DNA of 64,000 nt from an uncultured Gammaproteobacteria bacterium (GCA_947258715.1 CAMYJH010000018.1:1-64000), one strand, 5' to 3'; positions 27,532-37,037 are shown, numbered from the stretch's first letter. A program made the numbers and translations. Notes: generated by a model not told the origin, from the letters alone.

Positions 27532-30484
27532 TCTCGGACATCTGTTCTTCGCCGCGGTCATTTACCTGCTGGTCTTGTTCTTGATCGCTTATGCCACCGA
27601 GCAGGGCTGGATTTCGCAACGTATTGCGCGCCATCCGCTGACCTACGCCCTGTCCCTCGGCGTCTACGCCACCACTTGGTCGTTCTACGGAAGCGTCGGC
27701 TTTGCCCAGGTACAGGGCTTCAATTTTCTCAGCATCTACCTTGGCGTCACCCTCGCTTTCCTGCTGGTGCCGCTGCTACTCGCGCCGATTCTCAAAATTG
27801 TGCGTAATTATCAGCTCACCTCACTTGCCGATTTGCTGGCGTTCCGTTATCGCAGCCAGACCGCCGGAGTCCTGGTGACGCTTTTCATGCTGGCGGGCAC
27901 GTTCCCGTACATTGCGCTGCAGATCCTGGCGGTCACGGAATCCATCAGTATTCTCACCCAGGAGGCGCCCCCGCAGCTTCTGGCTCTGGGCTTTTGCGTC
28001 ATTCTTGTCCTGTTCGCAATTCTTTTCGGCGCGCGGCACATCACGCCGCGGGAAAAGCATGAAGGGCTGGTCGTTGCCATTGCCTTCGAATCCGTTATTA
28101 AACTGCTGGCGCTGTGTGCCGTCGGACTGTTCGCAATGTTCGGTATTTTTGGTGGCGTCGGCGGCCTCAATGACTGGATCGATGTGCATCCAGAAGCCCT
28201 CGAAGCGCTGTATCGGCCAGTACGCGAGGGTCCGTGGGCCACGTTGATGCTGCTTTCTTTTTGCGCCGCGTTTTTGCTGCCGCGGCAGTTCCACATGACT
28301 TTTACGGAGAACATCGACGAGCGAACAATCTACACCGCCTCCTGGGCCTTTCCCTTGTTCCTGCTGCTGATGAACCTGTTCATCCCGGTGATCCTTTGGG
28401 CTGGAATGGCGGTGGGGGCTGACACCAATCCGGATTTTTATGTGCTTGGGATCACGCTGGTGGGCGAAATGCGATTGCTCACGCTGTTCGCGTTCATCGG
28501 CGGCGTTTCCGCTGCCAGCGCGATGATGATCGTGACCACGCTTGCGCTCGCCAACATGTGCCTCAATCATCTCCTGCTTCCGGCACGCTACCCCGCACCG
28601 GGCAGCAACATCTACGAACTCTTGCTCTGGGGCCGGCGCACACTTATCTGCGTCATCATTCTCGCGGGTTACGGTTTCTATCTGGTGCTGGAACGCAACC
28701 AAGGCCTGGTCCAGCTCGGCCTTATCTCGTTCGTCGCGGTGGCGCAGTTTCTTCCTGGGATTATCGGCCTGCTTTATTGGTCGAGAGCCACGCGCGCGGG
28801 ATTCATTGCCGGACTGCTCGGCGGCGGAATGATCTGGTCCGCGGCGCTGATGTTCCCGCTGCTTCAGCGCTCGGAAATTCTGCATTACCCCATTGATCTG
28901 CTTTCGCTCCAAGCGCCGCCGGGCGTGGATCCTTGGACCTTTGCCACTTTTTGCTCGCTGGGCATCAACATATTTTTGTTCTTTGCTGTTTCTCTTCTGA
29001 CCCGCCCGAGCGCGGAAGAACGAGAAGCGGCCGACGCCTGCCGGCTGTCCCCCTTCGCTATCCCCACTGGAACGCTGCTGACCGCTTCGTCACCAGCCCA
29101 GTTCAAGGAGCAGCTAAGCCGCATACTGGGAAGCGAAGCGGCGGATTTCGAAGTCAGCCAGGCATTGAATGATCTGGACATGAGCTTCGAGGAGAAAGAC
29201 CCTTCGGAGCTCCGGCGTCTCAGGGAGCGTATTGAGCGAAACCTGTCCGGTCTCATGGGTCCGATGCTGGCGCGCATGATCGTCGATGATCGGCTGCAGA
29301 TGGACAGCGGCGCGAGATCTGCCCTGGCGGACAACATTCGTTTCATCGAAGAGCGGCTGGAGGACTCACAAACCCGGCTCGAAGGCGTCGCCGCCGAGCT
29401 GGATAATCTGCGCCGATACCATCAGCAGATTTTGAGCGACCTTCCGCTGGGCGTTTGCGCCCTGGGTCCCGACGGCCGCGTGGTGACCTGGAACCAGGCG
29501 ATGACGAGGATCTCCGGGGTCAAGCGCCGTCACGCCTGGGGCATCACCATCGACCGGCTGCCGCGTCCCTGGTCGGATATCTTTCGCCAGTGCCTGGACT
29601 CGGACGAGCCGCATCTGCACAAGGTGGAAGCGAGGCTGGACGGGCGCTCCCGTTCCTTCAATCTGCACAAGGCGGCGATCGAATACCCCGCCGACGCAGA
29701 GCAGTCCGGAGGCGTTGTGATTCTGGTGGAAGACCGCACCACGCTGCAATCGCTGGAATCCGAGCTCGCCCACAGCGAGCGGCTGGCCTCCATCGGACGG
29801 CTGGCCTCAGGCGTCGCCCACGAAATCGGCAACCCGGTCACCGGCATCGCCTGCCTGGCGCAAAACCTCGAGACCGAGACCGGCGACGAAGAGGCGCGCA
29901 TCACCAGCCGGCAAATCATGGAGCAGACTCGGCGCATTTCGGAAATCGTACAGTCGCTTGTGGGATTCAGCCACGGCGGCGTAATCAACGCCCACACCCG
30001 GCCGGTCATGGTCGGCGCCTGCGTCGACGAAGCGGTCCGGCTGGTAAGCTTGAGCCGTGGGGGCAAGCGGGTTCGAATCTTCAACCACTGCGGAAAAGAC
30101 CTCTGCATTCGTGGCGACGGTACGCAGCTGGTTCAGGTATTCGTCAACCTGCTCACCAATGCCTGCGACGCGTCGGAGCCGGGGGCAAAGGTTGACGTAT
30201 TGTCTGCCAAAGACGGGGACTTCGCTGTTGTGGACATCGTCGATCACGGCCACGGCATTCCTGACAAAATCATCGACCAGATATTTGATCCCTTCGTCAC
30301 CACCAAACCGCCAGGGCGTGGAACGGGTCTGGGGCTCTCCGTGGTCTATCGCATCGTCCAGGACCACGGCGGTCACATCTCGATCGAAAATGAAACAGCG
30401 GCGGGGACGCGGGTAAAGCTTCGCTTCCCCACTATCGTCCATCCCGACGCCGACAAGCGGGATCAAGCAGCGAGCGGCGGATGA
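27521..30484 (+). CDS. Sodium:solute symporter-histidine kinase fusion (CbrA-like)
   Basis: Protein of 987 residues. The first 490 residues form a sodium:solute-symporter domain of about 13 helices. A linker, a coiled coil (about 600-635), a PAS domain (HQQILSDLPLGVCALGPDGRVVTWN), a HisKA box with H767 (SGVAHEIGNPVTG) and an HATPase domain (NLLTNACDAS, DHGHGIP, GTGLGLSVVYRIV) follow. Such proteins are inner-membrane sensors that may also transport the ligand. It is translationally coupled (ATGA) to a sigma54 response regulator. The arrangement is that of CbrA/CbrB; the ligand is unknown. Confidence 0.92.
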   Translation: MSFDLGHLFFAAVIYLLVLFLIAYATEQGWISQRIARHPLTYALSLGVYATTWSFYGSVGFAQVQGFNFLSIYLGVTLAFLLVPLLLAPILKIVRNYQLTSLADLLAFRYRSQTAGVLVTLFMLAGTFPYIALQILAVTESISILTQEAPPQLLALGFCVILVLFAILFGARHITPREKHEGLVVAIAFESVIKLLALCAVGLFAMFGIFGGVGGLNDWIDVHPEALEALYRPVREGPWATLMLLSFCAAFLLPRQFHMTFTENIDERTIYTASWAFPLFLLLMNLFIPVILWAGMAVGADTNPDFYVLGITLVGEMRLLTLFAFIGGVSAASAMMIVTTLALANMCLNHLLLPARYPAPGSNIYELLLWGRRTLICVIILAGYGFYLVLERNQGLVQLGLISFVAVAQFLPGIIGLLYWSRATRAGFIAGLLGGGMIWSAALMFPLLQRSEILHYPIDLLSLQAPPGVDPWTFATFCSLGINIFLFFAVSLLTRPSAEEREAADACRLSPFAIPTGTLLTASSPAQFKEQLSRILGSEAADFEVSQALNDLDMSFEEKDPSELRRLRERIERNLSGLMGPMLARMIVDDRLQMDSGARSALADNIRFIEERLEDSQTRLEGVAAELDNLRRYHQQILSDLPLGVCALGPDGRVVTWNQAMTRISGVKRRHAWGITIDRLPRPWSDIFRQCLDSDEPHLHKVEARLDGRSRSFNLHKAAIEYPADAEQSGGVVILVEDRTTLQSLESELAHSERLASIGRLASGVAHEIGNPVTGIACLAQNLETETGDEEARITSRQIMEQTRRISEIVQSLVGFSHGGVINAHTRPVMVGACVDEAVRLVSLSRGGKRVRIFNHCGKDLCIRGDGTQLVQVFVNLLTNACDASEPGAKVDVLSAKDGDFAVVDIVDHGHGIPDKIIDQIFDPFVTTKPPGRGTGLGLSVVYRIVQDHGGHISIENETAAGTRVKLRFPTIVHPDADKRDQAASGG

Positions 30485-31824
30485 GCAGAATTCTGATCAT
30501 TGAGGACGAAACTATCATCCGAAACGCGCTGCGTCGGTTACTGGAGCGAAACGGTTACGAGGTGCTCGAGGCGGAATCGGTGGAAGAGGCGAACGAGCTC
30601 GAGGAGCTCGACGGCACCGATCTCGTGATCGCGGATCTGCGTTTGCCGGGAGCGCCGGGTACGAAAGCCATCGGTCTGATTCCAGACGTCCCGGTGCTCA
30701 TCATGACCAGCTTTGCCAGCGTCCGCTCGGCGGTGGATTCCATGAAGCAGGGCGCCGTCGATTACATCGCCAAACCGTTCAATCACGACGAGTTGCTGCT
30801 GAGCGTGGAACGGGTGCTGGCGGAACGGCGCTTGGCGCGTCAGAACCGGGCGCTCAAATCCGACGTTGCGCGCAGCTACCCGGTTGCCGGCATGGTCGGA
30901 CGCTCGCGCCCGATGAGGGAAGTGTTCCAACGTATCGATAAGGTCGCGCCAACCAACGCGACGGTGCTCGTTGTCGGAGAATCCGGTACCGGAAAAGAGC
31001 TGGTGGCGCGCGCCATTCATGAGAAAAGTCAGCGCTGCGCTGCGCCGCTGGTGGTGATGAACTGCGCCGCCATACCCCCCAATCTGATCGAAAGCGAGCT
31101 TTTCGGACACGAGAAAGGTGCGTTCACCAGCGCCGTCAACGCTCAACAAGGCCTGATCGAAGCGGCCGACGGAGGGAGCCTGTTCCTCGACGAAATCGGC
31201 GAGCTCACGCTGGAGGCACAGGCGCGCCTCTTGCGGGTGATGGAGGATGGCGAAATCCGCCGCGTGGGGGCCGCGCATACGAAGAAGGTGGATATACGCC
31301 TCATCGCCGCCACCCATCGCGACCTCCACAAGATGGTGAGCGAAAACGCTTTTCGCGAAGATCTCTTCTTTCGCCTGAACGTGATGGAGATCCAGCTGCC
31401 GCCACTCCGGGAACGGGGTAAGGACGTCAGGGAGCTGGCTGAAGCCTTGCTCCAGCGGAGCTGCCTGCAACTTAACAAGCCCGGCATGCGGCTCGCCGCG
31501 GAGGCTATCGACGCCATGTGCGGATACGATTGGCCCGGAAACGTGCGTGAGCTGGAGCACGCCATCGAGCGCGCCGTGATCCTCTGCGATTCCGACGTCA
31601 TCGGCTGCGATCTGCTGGTGCTGAATGCACGCCGCAGCCGACAGATACCGGGCAACGACAACACCCGCGCCGATCTGTCTCTGGAAGAGTACTTCCGCGC
31701 TTTCGTCGAGATCCACCAGGACGACATGACCGAAACCCAGCTGGCCAAGCGCTTAGGCATAAGCCGCAAGGCGCTGTGGGAGCGGCGCCAGCGGTTGGGC
31801 ATCCCGCGGCCGAAGGGGCGCTGA
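30481..31824 (+). CDS. Sigma54-dependent response regulator (CbrB/NtrC family)
   Basis: Protein of 447 residues: receiver domain with phospho-acceptor D52 (LVIADLRLPG), AAA+ domain (Walker A GESGTGKELVA, Walker B GGSLFLDEIGEL, FREDLFFRLNV arginine fingers, DWPGNVREL) and C-terminal helix-turn-helix (ETQLAKRLGISRKALWERR). The sigma54-contact loop reads GAFTSA in place of GAFTGA, a tolerated variant. It pairs with the kinase upstream. A consensus sigma54 promoter lies 125 bases beyond its stop, before a symporter gene, making that gene its likely target. Confidence 0.93.
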   Translation: MSRILIIEDETIIRNALRRLLERNGYEVLEAESVEEANELEELDGTDLVIADLRLPGAPGTKAIGLIPDVPVLIMTSFASVRSAVDSMKQGAVDYIAKPFNHDELLLSVERVLAERRLARQNRALKSDVARSYPVAGMVGRSRPMREVFQRIDKVAPTNATVLVVGESGTGKELVARAIHEKSQRCAAPLVVMNCAAIPPNLIESELFGHEKGAFTSAVNAQQGLIEAADGGSLFLDEIGELTLEAQARLLRVMEDGEIRRVGAAHTKKVDIRLIAATHRDLHKMVSENAFREDLFFRLNVMEIQLPPLRERGKDVRELAEALLQRSCLQLNKPGMRLAAEAIDAMCGYDWPGNVRELEHAIERAVILCDSDVIGCDLLVLNARRSRQIPGNDNTRADLSLEEYFRAFVEIHQDDMTETQLAKRLGISRKALWERRQRLGIPRPKGR

Positions 31825-31948
31825 AAGACGTCCCGCCGGCGTTCAGTGCTACGGAAGCACGCAGCGCGCCGCTACTTTATGTAACACCGCCTCCTTCTCA
31901 GTTACCGTCTATCCCCGTAAGTACATGAAATCGGGCGATTATTTCCAA

Positions 31949-31964
31949 CGGCACGATATTTGCT
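31949..31964 (+). promoter_or_regulatory. Sigma54 promoter before the symporter gene
   Basis: CGGCACG-ATAT-TTGCT matches the sigma54 consensus TGGCACG-N4-TTGCW at all but the first base, with correct GG/GC spacing. Transcription would start near 31975, giving a leader of about 135 bases before the ATG at 32111. An inverted pair GTAAC ... GTTAC (31881-31905) lies about 80 bases upstream of that start, a possible activator site. Confidence 0.75.
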
Positions 31965-32110
31965 CACAGAACCTGAGAATGAGCCGGCTGCCTCTCGTAA
32001 CGGCGCGCCAGGTCCGTTCAAATCGCACCCGATGACCGCTTCCAAAAGCGCCTGCTCGAGGAACGGCAACGGGCTCAGTCAATAATTGGCCAATAGTTGG
32101 GGGAGACAAC

Positions 32111-34057
32111 ATGAGTGCAAAAGTTGTCTGGTTATTTGCTTTCGTCGTTCTGTATTGGGCGTATTGCATCTTTTGGGGTATCAAAGGTGCGCTCTCGGCC
32201 AAGACAGCCAGCGACTACTTCATCGCCGGGAGGCGGCTGTCGCTGTGGGTATTCGTACTCGCCGCAACGGCCACATCGTTCTCCGGCTGGACTTTCATGG
32301 GGCACCCGGGCCTGCTTTACCGCGACGGTTTCCAGTACGCCTACGCCTCGTTTTACGCCATAACGATCCCGTTCACCGGGGTGATGTTCCTGAAGCGCCA
32401 GTGGATGCTGGGCAAACGCTTCGGCTTCGTCACACCGGGCGAGATGCTGTCGCACTACTTCAAGTCCGACCTCATCCGCATTCTGGTGGTAATCGTGGCG
32501 CTGGTGTTTTCGGTGCCCTATCTGGGTCTGCAGCTGCGCGCGTCGGGCTTCCTGTTCAACGTGCTCACCGACGGCCTGGTCGGCGTGAACTTCGGCATGT
32601 GGCTGCTTTCGGCGGTGGTGTTCATCTACGTCGCCTCCGGTGGTCTTCGCGCCGTGGCCTACGTAGACACCGTGCAGTGTGTTCTGCTGGCCGGCGGAAT
32701 CGTCATGATAGGCATTCTCGCCCTGACCTTCGTCGGCGGTTTCGAGAAGCTCAACGCGGGCATTGCCGCGCTTGCCGAGTTCGATCAGAAACGAACGCTG
32801 GACGGCTACAGTCATTACATCGCGATCCCGGGGGTGATCCAGCTCGTCTCCAACGGCCCATCGGCCACCGGCGGCGCCTGGACGGGCATCATGATTCTCA
32901 CCTACATGTTCGCTTTGATGGGAATTCACTCATCGCCGGCGTTCTCCATGTGGGCGTTCTCGAATACCAACCCGAAACCCTTCGCGCCGCAGCAGGTGTG
33001 GGCGTCTTCCTTCGGCATCGGCCTGATCCTGTTCGTGTTCACCGCCTTTCAGGGTCTGGGTGGCCACCTGTTGGGTGCCGATGTCGCCTTTATGCAGGCA
33101 CACCCGGAGCACGTCAACAACGTGCTTGGTGCCGGACTGGGCGGTAATGACCTGATGCAGTCGGCGGGCAAGCAGGGCATGCTGGTGCCTCAGCTCATCG
33201 CCTTGGCGCCGGCCTGGCTCGGTGGCCTGCTCGCGGTCTGCGCGCTGGCGGCCATGCAATCCACCGGCGCGGCCTACATGTCCACCGCCGGCGGCATGCT
33301 CACCCGCGATCTGCTCAAGCACTTCGTGCTGCCGAACGCGACGCACACGCAGCAGAAGCTGTTCGGGCGCATCGGCGTCGGCGTCATCGTGCTGGCTGCG
33401 CTGGTGGTGGCCACCACCGCAACCGATGCGCTGGTGCTGCTGGGCGGCCTTGCCGTGGCCTACGGATTCCAGATGTGGCCTTCATTGATGGCCGTGTGCT
33501 GGTTCCCGTGGCTGACGCGCCAGGGCGTGACCATCGGCCTCATCGCCGGCCTGATTGCCGTGAGCTGCACCGAGACCATCGGTCAGAACCTCGGCATCGA
33601 GGCCTGGGGACGGTGGCCGCTGACGATTCATTCCGCCGGTTGGGGCATCCTCTTCAATCTCGGACTCGCCGTCATCATTTCGGCCATGACCCAGAACGAC
33701 CAGGAAATGGCGCATCGCATGAAGTACCACAGCTTCCTGCGCGAGCACGCGTCTCTTCCGGCGGCGAAGAAGGGTCTTGTGCCGGTGGCGTGGATTATCG
33801 TGCTGGTCTGGTTCTTCTTCGGAATCGGCCCGGGCGCGGTCATCGGCAACACCATCTTCGGCAGCCCGAACGACGCCGCTACCTGGACCTTCGGAATGCC
33901 GTCGATCTGGGCCTGGCAGATACTCTGGTGGGCTCTTGGTGTATTCATGATGTGGTTCCTCGCCTACAAGATGGAGATGTCCACGGTGCCTGATCGAGAA
34001 GTCGAGGCGCTTTACGAAGACATCGGCGATGTCCACGAGGCAAGCGACGAGACGTAA
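32111..34057 (+). CDS. Sodium:solute symporter (SSS family)
   Basis: Protein of 648 residues with 13-14 predicted membrane helices. N-terminal KTASDYFIAGRRLSLWVFVLAATATSFSGWTFMG is the usual SSS helix-2 region with its Na+-site serines. C-terminus is a soluble acidic tail. It probably imports an organic acid or amino acid with Na+. Start is ATG behind GGGGGAGACAAC. The sigma54 promoter and adjacent symporter-kinase/regulator pair imply induction by its own substrate. Two hairpins follow the gene. Confidence 0.92.
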   Translation: MSAKVVWLFAFVVLYWAYCIFWGIKGALSAKTASDYFIAGRRLSLWVFVLAATATSFSGWTFMGHPGLLYRDGFQYAYASFYAITIPFTGVMFLKRQWMLGKRFGFVTPGEMLSHYFKSDLIRILVVIVALVFSVPYLGLQLRASGFLFNVLTDGLVGVNFGMWLLSAVVFIYVASGGLRAVAYVDTVQCVLLAGGIVMIGILALTFVGGFEKLNAGIAALAEFDQKRTLDGYSHYIAIPGVIQLVSNGPSATGGAWTGIMILTYMFALMGIHSSPAFSMWAFSNTNPKPFAPQQVWASSFGIGLILFVFTAFQGLGGHLLGADVAFMQAHPEHVNNVLGAGLGGNDLMQSAGKQGMLVPQLIALAPAWLGGLLAVCALAAMQSTGAAYMSTAGGMLTRDLLKHFVLPNATHTQQKLFGRIGVGVIVLAALVVATTATDALVLLGGLAVAYGFQMWPSLMAVCWFPWLTRQGVTIGLIAGLIAVSCTETIGQNLGIEAWGRWPLTIHSAGWGILFNLGLAVIISAMTQNDQEMAHRMKYHSFLREHASLPAAKKGLVPVAWIIVLVWFFFGIGPGAVIGNTIFGSPNDAATWTFGMPSIWAWQILWWALGVFMMWFLAYKMEMSTVPDREVEALYEDIGDVHEASDET

Positions 34058-34071
34058 ATCTCCGATGGAAA

Positions 34072-34181
34072 GGTCCGGGGCGGCCTGGCCGCCCCGGACC
34101 GTTTAAAAAAGCGGGTGGCATTACCTCCCGAAACAACAACGAAATGGTCGAAATAAGGAGGGCGCGTCCCTCCTTTTTTTT
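34072..34181 (+). terminator. Tandem terminator hairpins after the symporter
   Basis: First hairpin 34072-34100: GGTCCGGGGCGGC-CTG-GCCGCCCCGGACC, a perfect 13-bp stem with only a short T run. Second 34155-34181: AAGGAGGG-CGCG-TCCCTCCTT with a run of eight T, a textbook Rho-independent terminator. Confidence 0.85.
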
Positions 34182-34277
34182 GCGCTATCATCGGCTTCCA
34201 ATAGGATCAGGGTCCGTTACCAGCGTCGTCCGCGTCGCCCGCTCCCAGAGACGAGAACCCACCCGGAAATCGCGCCC

Positions 34278-34520
34278 ATGCTGCCATTCGAAATTGCCGT
34301 TATCGTGCTCGCCCTGTTGCTCTTTTTTCCGGTGAGCAACTTCATCTGGGTGATGAGCGTGAGACGGCTCGAGCGTAAGCTCGGCAAACAGCTTACCGAG
34401 CAGGAGCGCCAGGGTCAGCGTACTCGGGCAAGAGTCATCGCCGTGTTTGTCGCATTGACGTTTTCTTTGCTGTTCAACACTCATTTAATGAAGGTCATGG
34501 GATCCGCCATCGGTGAATGA
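34278..34520 (+). CDS. Small membrane protein, unknown
   Basis: Protein of 80 residues with two hydrophobic segments (about 2-27 and 50-72) separated by a basic stretch (RRLERKLGKQLTEQERQGQRTRAR). It has no recognised family. It overlaps the following TPR-protein gene by eight bases, so both are likely made from one transcript and may act together at the inner membrane. Confidence 0.65.
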   Translation: MLPFEIAVIVLALLLFFPVSNFIWVMSVRRLERKLGKQLTEQERQGQRTRARVIAVFVALTFSLLFNTHLMKVMGSAIGE

Positions 34521-35091
34521 CCCGATTTACAAATTTCTAAAGTGGACGGCGGTTGCGATGGTCTGCGCCTGGGTCGGATGGAGCATCTACGACTCCTTTT
34601 TTCGCGAACACACCCCCGGGGATTTCGAGTTCAAACGCGCCGAGCAGATGTTTGCCGACGACCAGTACGCGCGGGCTTTGGAAAAATATGAAGATGCGCT
34701 GGAACAAAACCCGCAGCATGTCTTCGCGATGCGCGGCAAAGCGCGTGCCCTGCTGCAGCTTAACCGCGTAGATGAAGCCCTGGCTCAGTACGAAAAAGTG
34801 ATCTCAGCGCAGCCCGAACTGGGCGTGAATTATGCCAACCGGGGAATACTCTTCGACCGCATAGGCCAGTACGAGAAGGCGGTCGCGGATTACGAGAAGG
34901 CGCTGAAGCTGGACCCCGAGCTGGACGAGGGACCTCACTGGCTAACGCGCTTTCTGCGTAATCAGCCGGATAAACCACCTACCATCGGCGATCGCGCCAA
35001 GTACCTGCGCGCCGAGCTCGCCAAGCCGCCGCAGCAACGCATGCTTCGCATGCCCGAAATCGACGAGCAGCAGCGAACCTATAAGCAGTAA
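34513..35091 (+). CDS. Membrane-anchored TPR protein
   Basis: Protein of 192 residues from GTG at 34513. An N-terminal signal anchor (KWTAVAMVCAWVGWSIYDSFF) is followed by three tetratricopeptide repeats (about 45-145: AEQMFADDQYARALEKYEDALEQNP, MRGKARALLQLNRVDEALAQY, ANRGILFDRIGQYEKAVADY). The periplasmic TPR part probably mediates protein contacts. The partner gene overlaps upstream. The gene runs almost into the heptad repeat block at 35094. Confidence 0.8.
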   Translation: MNDPIYKFLKWTAVAMVCAWVGWSIYDSFFREHTPGDFEFKRAEQMFADDQYARALEKYEDALEQNPQHVFAMRGKARALLQLNRVDEALAQYEKVISAQPELGVNYANRGILFDRIGQYEKAVADYEKALKLDPELDEGPHWLTRFLRNQPDKPPTIGDRAKYLRAELAKPPQQRMLRMPEIDEQQRTYKQ

Positions 35092-35093
35092 AG

Positions 35094-35239
35094 GTGATGC
35101 GTAAAGGGTAATGCGTGATGGGTGATGGGTGATGGGTGATGGGTGATGGGTGATGGGTGATGCGAAGAGCGTAATCGGCTTCGAAAGCCCCTCAAGTGAA
35201 CGGGCCTATTCGCGTCACGCGTCACCCGTTACGCGTCAC
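35094..35239. repeat. Heptad-repeat block after the TPR gene
   Basis: Ten direct heptads (35094-35163: GTGATGC, GTAAAGG, GTAATGC, six GTGATGG, GTGATGC) start two bases after the TPR stop. After a 48-base spacer, four inverted heptads follow (35212-35239: GCGTCAC, GCGTCAC, CCGTTAC, GCGTCAC). The arms can pair, so the block could act as a hairpin between convergent genes. Confidence 0.85.
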
Positions 35240-35245
35240 CAATAC

Positions 35246-35425
35246 TCAGCCCCAGACCCCCATCACATCCACCAGCAACACGCGGAAGAAAAACAGAAGC
35301 GCAATGCTGCCGAACAACAGGCGCACGAAATCGGACTCGCCGTTTTCGTCACGCCAGCTCAGACCGTGGTAGGCGACGACCGCGGTGACAATCAGAAATA
35401 TGACATTGATTAAAGTATTGTCCAC
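35246..35425 (-). CDS. Small membrane protein, 59 residues
   Basis: A GTG start at 35425 opens a 59-codon frame: MDNTLINVIFLIVTAVVAYHG, SWRDENGESDFVRLL, FGSIALLFFFRVLLVDVMG, then a stop at 35246. Two membrane helices with an acidic linker are plausible, and codon use is like the neighbours. An in-frame TAA lies upstream, so the start cannot move far. It ends six bases after the inverted heptads. No family is recognised. Confidence 0.5.
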   Translation of the reverse strand: MDNTLINVIFLIVTAVVAYHGLSWRDENGESDFVRLLFGSIALLFFFRVLLVDVMGVWG

Positions 35426-35592
35426 GGCTCGATACTCGGAAATTTATGGATGCCCAACGAATCGTTGCGTGCACGGAGCGGTCGACTCGGCAGCATTGAA
35501 TCATGCCCAGCCGAGCTGCGAACCCACGGGCCGGGGAGTTATAACATAAAACTCGCAGAGCGCCGAAAGGCGTTACTGTCGTTTTTTTCATC

Positions 35593-36549
35593 ATGATTGA
35601 CGCCGACGAAATGCGCCCCGAAGCGCTTCTCGGCAAGGCGAAGTCAGAAGACCCCGGCAACGACGCCGCCGTCGGGCGAGTGGCGGTGCCCGCCGGGGAG
35701 GCTCTCGCCTTGGCCATTGATACTCTTGTTTGTGGCGTTCATTTTCGCGCCGAGGCGAAAGGCGAAGACGTGGCCGTTAAGGCGGTGGCCGTCAATCTGA
35801 GCGATCTTGCGGCCATGGGCGCAGTTCCCGTGGCCGTGGTCGTTGCTCTGACTGCCGAGACGCTGTCCGGATCCTGGATCGAGGGGTTTCGCCGCGGCCT
35901 CGCCCAGAGCGCACGGGCATTCAGTATTGAGGTGGCGGCAGCCGAGATCACCCGCGGACACCTTACGGTCAGCGTCGAGGCCACCGGGTACGTCCCGCCG
36001 GAGGCCGCGTTGCGGCGTAATGGAGCCCGTCCCGGAGACCGCGTCTACGTTACCGGCACCCTGGGCGACGCGGGTCTGGGGCTGGCGATGGCGAAAGGGG
36101 AAATTTCGCTGCCGGCCGGTGAGGCAGAATACGTCCTCGAGCGCCTCGACCGCCCCGAACCCCGCCTGGCCGCAGGAGCGGCGCTGCGAGGCGTGGCGTC
36201 TGCCGCCATCGACGTCTCCGACGGGCTTGTCGGCGATCTGGGTCACATTCTCGAGCAAAGCGGCGTTGGCGCAAGCGTGAACGTGGACCAGCTTCCGCTT
36301 TCACCGGTGATGACTTCGTGCCGACCGGGCGACGGCGCCCTGGAACTGGCGCTGAGCTTCGGAGATGACTACGAGCTCTGCTTTACGCTGCCTGAATTGG
36401 CGCTGCCGACGCTGCAACAGCGGCTACCGCAGTTCGGCTGTTCGGTCACTGAAATCGGTGTCGTGGACGATCAGCCGGGCCTCAGGTTCCGCCACCACGA
36501 TGGCCGCCCGTTTCAAGCGCGTGCAGCTTACGATCACTTCGGGAGTTGA
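35593..36549 (+). CDS. thiL: Thiamine-monophosphate kinase ThiL
   Basis: Protein of 318 residues that phosphorylates thiamine monophosphate to the diphosphate. Recognised by IDTLVCGVHF, AVKAVAVNLSDLAAMGA, RPGDRVYVTGTLGDAGLGLA, AAIDVSDGLVGDLGHIL and FGDDYELCFTLP. The N-terminus is short and odd: it begins MIDADEMRPEALLGKAKS and has NDAAVG where ThiL has GIGDDAAVL, with no EFxLIxxF opening. The missing opening is found instead in the degenerate paralogue at 37932. It is followed by pgpA, a usual order. Confidence 0.85.
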   Translation: MIDADEMRPEALLGKAKSEDPGNDAAVGRVAVPAGEALALAIDTLVCGVHFRAEAKGEDVAVKAVAVNLSDLAAMGAVPVAVVVALTAETLSGSWIEGFRRGLAQSARAFSIEVAAAEITRGHLTVSVEATGYVPPEAALRRNGARPGDRVYVTGTLGDAGLGLAMAKGEISLPAGEAEYVLERLDRPEPRLAAGAALRGVASAAIDVSDGLVGDLGHILEQSGVGASVNVDQLPLSPVMTSCRPGDGALELALSFGDDYELCFTLPELALPTLQQRLPQFGCSVTEIGVVDDQPGLRFRHHDGRPFQARAAYDHFGS

Positions 36550-36552
36550 GCA

Positions 36553-37032
36553 TTGTCAGCGCCGCCGACATCCCGTCCCGATTTTCGAAACCCCGTTCAT
36601 GTTCTTGCCTTCGGCTTTGGCGCCGGACTTTCTCCGTTTGCGCCCGGCACCGCGGGCACGGTGCTCGGTGTTTTCATTTATCTCTCCATCGCCCCGCTTC
36701 CGCTGCCGTACTACATCGCGGTGTGTAGTCTTCTTTTCGTTGCGGGAGTATGGATCTGCGCCAGGACCTCCCAGGATCTCGGCGTTCATGATCACTCTGG
36801 CATTGTCTTCGACGAGATCGTGGGCTTTCTAGTTGCCATGATCGCCCTGCCCTCGGACTGGCTGTGGCTTCTGGCGGGCTTTGTTCTATTCAGGGTATTC
36901 GACATCGCCAAGCCTTGGCCCATCGGCTGGCTCGACCGCCACGTCGAGGGCGGATTGGGAATAATGCTCGACGACTTGCTTGCCGGTCTAGCGGCCTTGG
37001 CCCTGCTGCAGCTCGCATTTCGTCTATTCTGA
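36553..37032 (+). CDS. pgpA: Phosphatidylglycerophosphatase A
   Basis: Protein of 159 residues, an inner-membrane enzyme that removes phosphate from phosphatidylglycerophosphate. Family blocks: FGFGAGLSPFAPGTAGTVLG, HDHSGIVFDEIVGFLVAM and FRVFDIAKPWPIGWLDRHVEGGLGIMLDDLLAG. TTG at 36553 lies four bases after the thiL stop, so the genes are coupled. Four membrane segments are expected. Confidence 0.93.
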   Translation: MSAPPTSRPDFRNPVHVLAFGFGAGLSPFAPGTAGTVLGVFIYLSIAPLPLPYYIAVCSLLFVAGVWICARTSQDLGVHDHSGIVFDEIVGFLVAMIALPSDWLWLLAGFVLFRVFDIAKPWPIGWLDRHVEGGLGIMLDDLLAGLAALALLQLAFRLF

Positions 37033-37037
37033 AATGC

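Noticed and set aside
31965-32110. CrcZ-like small RNA at the sigma54 promoter
   Set aside because: The leader has no repeated AANAANAA Hfq/Crc motifs, so it is treated as a leader of the symporter mRNA.
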